Source of the DNA: Cudoniella acicularis
Lineage: Eukaryota > Ascomycota > Leotiomycetes > Helotiales > Helotiaceae
Length of the DNA stretch: 42,663 nt
Assembly: GCA_013054445.1 (NCBI GenBank)
Contig: JAAMPI010000344.1
Span: 1-42,663, forward strand
Direction: 5' to 3'
Part shown: positions 42,629 to 42,663 of the stretch, piece by piece
Layout: each line of letters opens with the position of its first letter
How positions within the stretch are numbered: the first letter of the stretch is position 1
Notes under the pieces: model-generated
Told to the model about the DNA's origin: nothing
The model's input: only the letters and a program-made list of their open reading frames with translations
Databases searched by the model: none
Translations under genes and position numbers: made by a program

Positions 42629-42663
42629 CTGGATATAGTTAGTTATGTACACCACGATTTTTT

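Overview
The window looks like nuclear DNA of a filamentous ascomycete. Genes have short introns (mostly 46-60 bp) with GTAAGT/GTATGT-type donors and CTNA..YAG ends. Genes lie on both strands with short spacers, and several families are typical of Pezizomycotina (HET, lipase-like NACHT, 2EXR, DUF3433, fungal rhodopsin-like). Protein resemblance recalled from memory suggests Leotiomycetes (Helotiales); that is inference, since no search was run. Fifteen single N bases near 11.8 kb show that this is draft assembly.

Region 1 (1-10.2 kb) is a compact housekeeping block: a 2OG-Fe(II) oxygenase (3' end cut by the window), an FRG1-like protein, a WDR89-like WD40 protein, the ER-associated degradation receptor Hrd3/Sel1L, an Sfr1/Mei5-like recombination mediator, and a small Ser/Gly-rich protein whose 5' and 3' halves lie in different frames behind a TATA/STRE-like promoter.

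Region 2 (10.2-15.5 kb) is AT-rich and transposon-marked: a probable hAT-type MITE containing the Ns, a DUF3433 membrane-protein pseudogene, and a probable captured gene fragment back to back with it. Region 3 (15.5-19 kb) holds a divergent pair: a MmgE/PrpD-family enzyme with a homopolymer frameshift, and a Cyc2-like mitochondrial FAD oxidoreductase.

Region 4 (19.5-29.3 kb) is an accessory island of self/non-self and surface-receptor families in decay: a broken 2EXR gene, a decayed rhodopsin-like membrane protein, an AT-rich block, a HET-domain gene with an awkward 3' end, ORF scraps, a probable solo LTR, and a lipase-like NACHT (fungal NLR) pseudogene with four in-frame stops plus a frameshift. 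Most of the stops in this island and in the DUF3433 copy can be read as CGA->TGA or CAG->TAG, as expected from RIP-like C->T mutation.

Region 5 (29.3-42.7 kb) is gene-poor, then normal: a single-pass membrane protein, a long non-coding stretch with an 18-bp degenerate minisatellite, a 596-residue protein with an F-box-like segment and two SUMO-interaction-like motifs, a membrane RING protein, and the last exon of DNA polymerase delta subunit 2. The clearest novelty candidates are the minisatellite, the frame-split stress-promoter gene, the SIM-bearing protein and the coordinated decay of the allorecognition island.
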